From contig CAAGBE010000078.1 in assembly GCA_900768005.1 (NCBI GenBank), positions 1-15,425 on the forward strand: a stretch of DNA of 15,425 nt, in the 5' to 3' direction. The notes under the pieces are model-generated. The model did not search any database and was not told where the DNA came from. It saw nothing but the letters and a program-made list of their open reading frames with translations. Every line of letters begins with the position of its first letter. Positions within the stretch are counted from its first letter, which is position 1. This document shows, one piece after another, positions 14,770 through 15,425 of the stretch. This stretch comes from Clostridia bacterium (GTDB taxonomy: Bacteria; Bacillota; Clostridia; UMGS1883). The position numbers were made by a program, and so were the translations under genes.

Positions 14770-15162
14770 ATGGAGTTTTTGGATAAGGTTAAAGAAATTG
14801 CTTCAGAAGTTGCTACAACCTCCAGTAAACAGAGCAAGAAGCTTTATTCCATTGCAAAGCTGAATCTCGAAATAAGCGATAAGCAGAAAAAGGTTAAAAA
14901 CCTTTACAAGGAAATCGGCTTTGAAGCATATAAAGCTTTCAAGAGAGACGGCCAGGTTATGGAAGCAATAAAGGAAATGCTCGAAAATATCGATTCTTAC
15001 GAGGAAGAGATTGCTGTTCTCCGCAAGAAAATTGACGATATAAGAAATACCGAAGAGGTTGGCGTTGAGGATGTTCCCGCGGAAGATTCCGAAGCACTCG
15101 ATGCGGACGTTTATGACGGACAGAGCGAGTACGACGAATCTGAAACAGAACCTATCGACTAA
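14770..15162 (+). CDS. Small coiled-coil protein with acidic tail, function unknown
   Basis: I do not recognise a named family. The 130-residue product is soluble, with no signal peptide or membrane segment. Residues about 1-95 are Lys/Glu-rich and helical, with heptad-like stretches at 25-50 and 65-92 (YEEEIAVLRKKIDDIR). Residues 96-130 are strongly acidic, with almost no basic residues. Similar Clostridia proteins with this kind of N-terminal coiled coil often end in a Cys-rich zinc ribbon; none is present here, as there are no cysteines. AAGGAG lies 8 nt before ATG and the gene starts 22 nt after ftsZ, so it is very probably co-transcribed with ftsZ before the shared terminator. A role with the Z ring is suggested only by this position. 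Confidence 0.85.
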   Translation: MEFLDKVKEIASEVATTSSKQSKKLYSIAKLNLEISDKQKKVKNLYKEIGFEAYKAFKRDGQVMEAIKEMLENIDSYEEEIAVLRKKIDDIRNTEEVGVEDVPAEDSEALDADVYDGQSEYDESETEPID

Positions 15163-15172
15163 AATAATAAGA

Positions 15173-15204
15173 AAGAGGTGTGTATCTTGTGATACACACC
15201 TCTT
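15173..15204. terminator. Strong bidirectional terminator closing the dcw cluster
   Basis: AAGAGGTGTGTATC (15173-15186) pairs perfectly over 14 bp with GATACACACCTCTT (15191-15204) around a TTGT loop. TATTTC follows on the right, and on the other strand TTTCTTATTATTTT follows, so it can serve both the ftsZ unit and the convergent lrgB gene, whose stop lies 4 nt beyond the hairpin. Confidence 0.88.
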
Positions 15205-15207
15205 ATT

Positions 15208-15425
15208 TCATGCAAATAAATTCATGAAAATTGGGGCTATAATTACTGTCATAATACCGGCAACTGCAATGGAAAGACCGCTTATTGCTCCCTCGATTTG
15301 TCCTAATTGCAACGCCTTTGCCGTACCTCCTGCATGGGAGGATGTTCCGATTGCCGTACCAACGGCAACGGGGTCTGTTATCTTAAATATTCTGCATACC
15401 CACTCGGCAAGTATGTTACCTATAA
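15208..15425 (-). CDS. lrgB: LrgB/CidB-family membrane protein, C-terminal part only
   Basis: Translating leftward from the window edge gives 71 residues ending at TGA (15210-15208). They contain DPVAVGTAIGTSSHAGGTAK, then ALQLGQIEGAISGL and a hydrophobic C-terminal helix ending in APIFMNLFA. This is the conserved C-terminal portion of LrgB/CidB (antiholin-like) multi-spanning membrane proteins, associated with control of murein hydrolase activity and, in some members, with metabolite transport such as plastidic glycolate/glycerate exchange. The N-terminal portion, about 150 residues, lies beyond the window. It converges on the dcw cluster and uses the opposite side of the same terminator. 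lrgA, its usual partner, would be expected upstream outside the window. Confidence 0.88.
   Translation of the reverse strand, partial: IGNILAEWVCRIFKITDPVAVGTAIGTSSHAGGTAKALQLGQIEGAISGLSIAVAGIMTVIIAPIFMNLFA

Overview
The window reads as a chromosomal segment from a low-to-moderate-GC Gram-positive bacterium, most likely a gut- or rumen-type member of the Clostridia. This rests on the gene order (mraZ-rsmH-ftsL-pbp-murE-mraY-ftsW-murG-murA-ftsQ-ftsZ with no ftsA), strong AGGAGG-type ribosome sites with many TTG and GTG starts, paired MurA paralogs, and a MurE with the meso-diaminopimelate (DNPR) signature. Finer placement is not possible from the sequence alone.

Layout. Bases 1-20 are Illumina adapter, not genome, so the left edge is a contig end. 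Bases 20-2360 are transcribed leftward: a truncated walJ/yycJ metallo-hydrolase behind a MurZ-type murA with its own promoter, then a tRNA-Pro(UGG) with terminator, and upstream of it a roughly 180-nt leader that looks like a structured noncoding RNA sharing the tRNA promoter. Bases 2361-2625 are an AT-rich divergent control region. It holds an orphan terminator, the promoter of the division/cell-wall cluster, and four AAAGTG boxes at 10-bp spacing that are very probably the MraZ operator. Bases 2626-15162 are the rightward dcw cluster: mraZ, rsmH, ftsL, a two-PASTA class B PBP, murE, mraY, ftsW, murG, a MurAA-type murA, ftsQ, ftsZ and a small coiled-coil gene. A strong bidirectional terminator follows, and the 3' end of an lrgB gene enters from the right on the other strand.

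The genes form one working set. MurA and MurE make the cytoplasmic precursor, MraY and MurG make lipid I and lipid II, FtsW polymerises and the PBP crosslinks septal peptidoglycan. FtsL and FtsQ connect these to the divisome, which is organised by the FtsZ ring. MraZ controls the cluster and RsmH methylates 16S rRNA. The cluster is reduced: murF, murD, murC, murB and ftsA are absent here, and the spoIIGA-sigE-sigG group that often follows ftsZ in spore-formers is replaced by the coiled-coil gene.

No mobile element, CRISPR array or foreign island was seen. The least explained items are the structured RNA upstream of tRNA-Pro, the SD-sequestering hairpin before the second murA, the coiled-coil protein behind ftsZ, and an FtsZ with a very short C-terminal linker.
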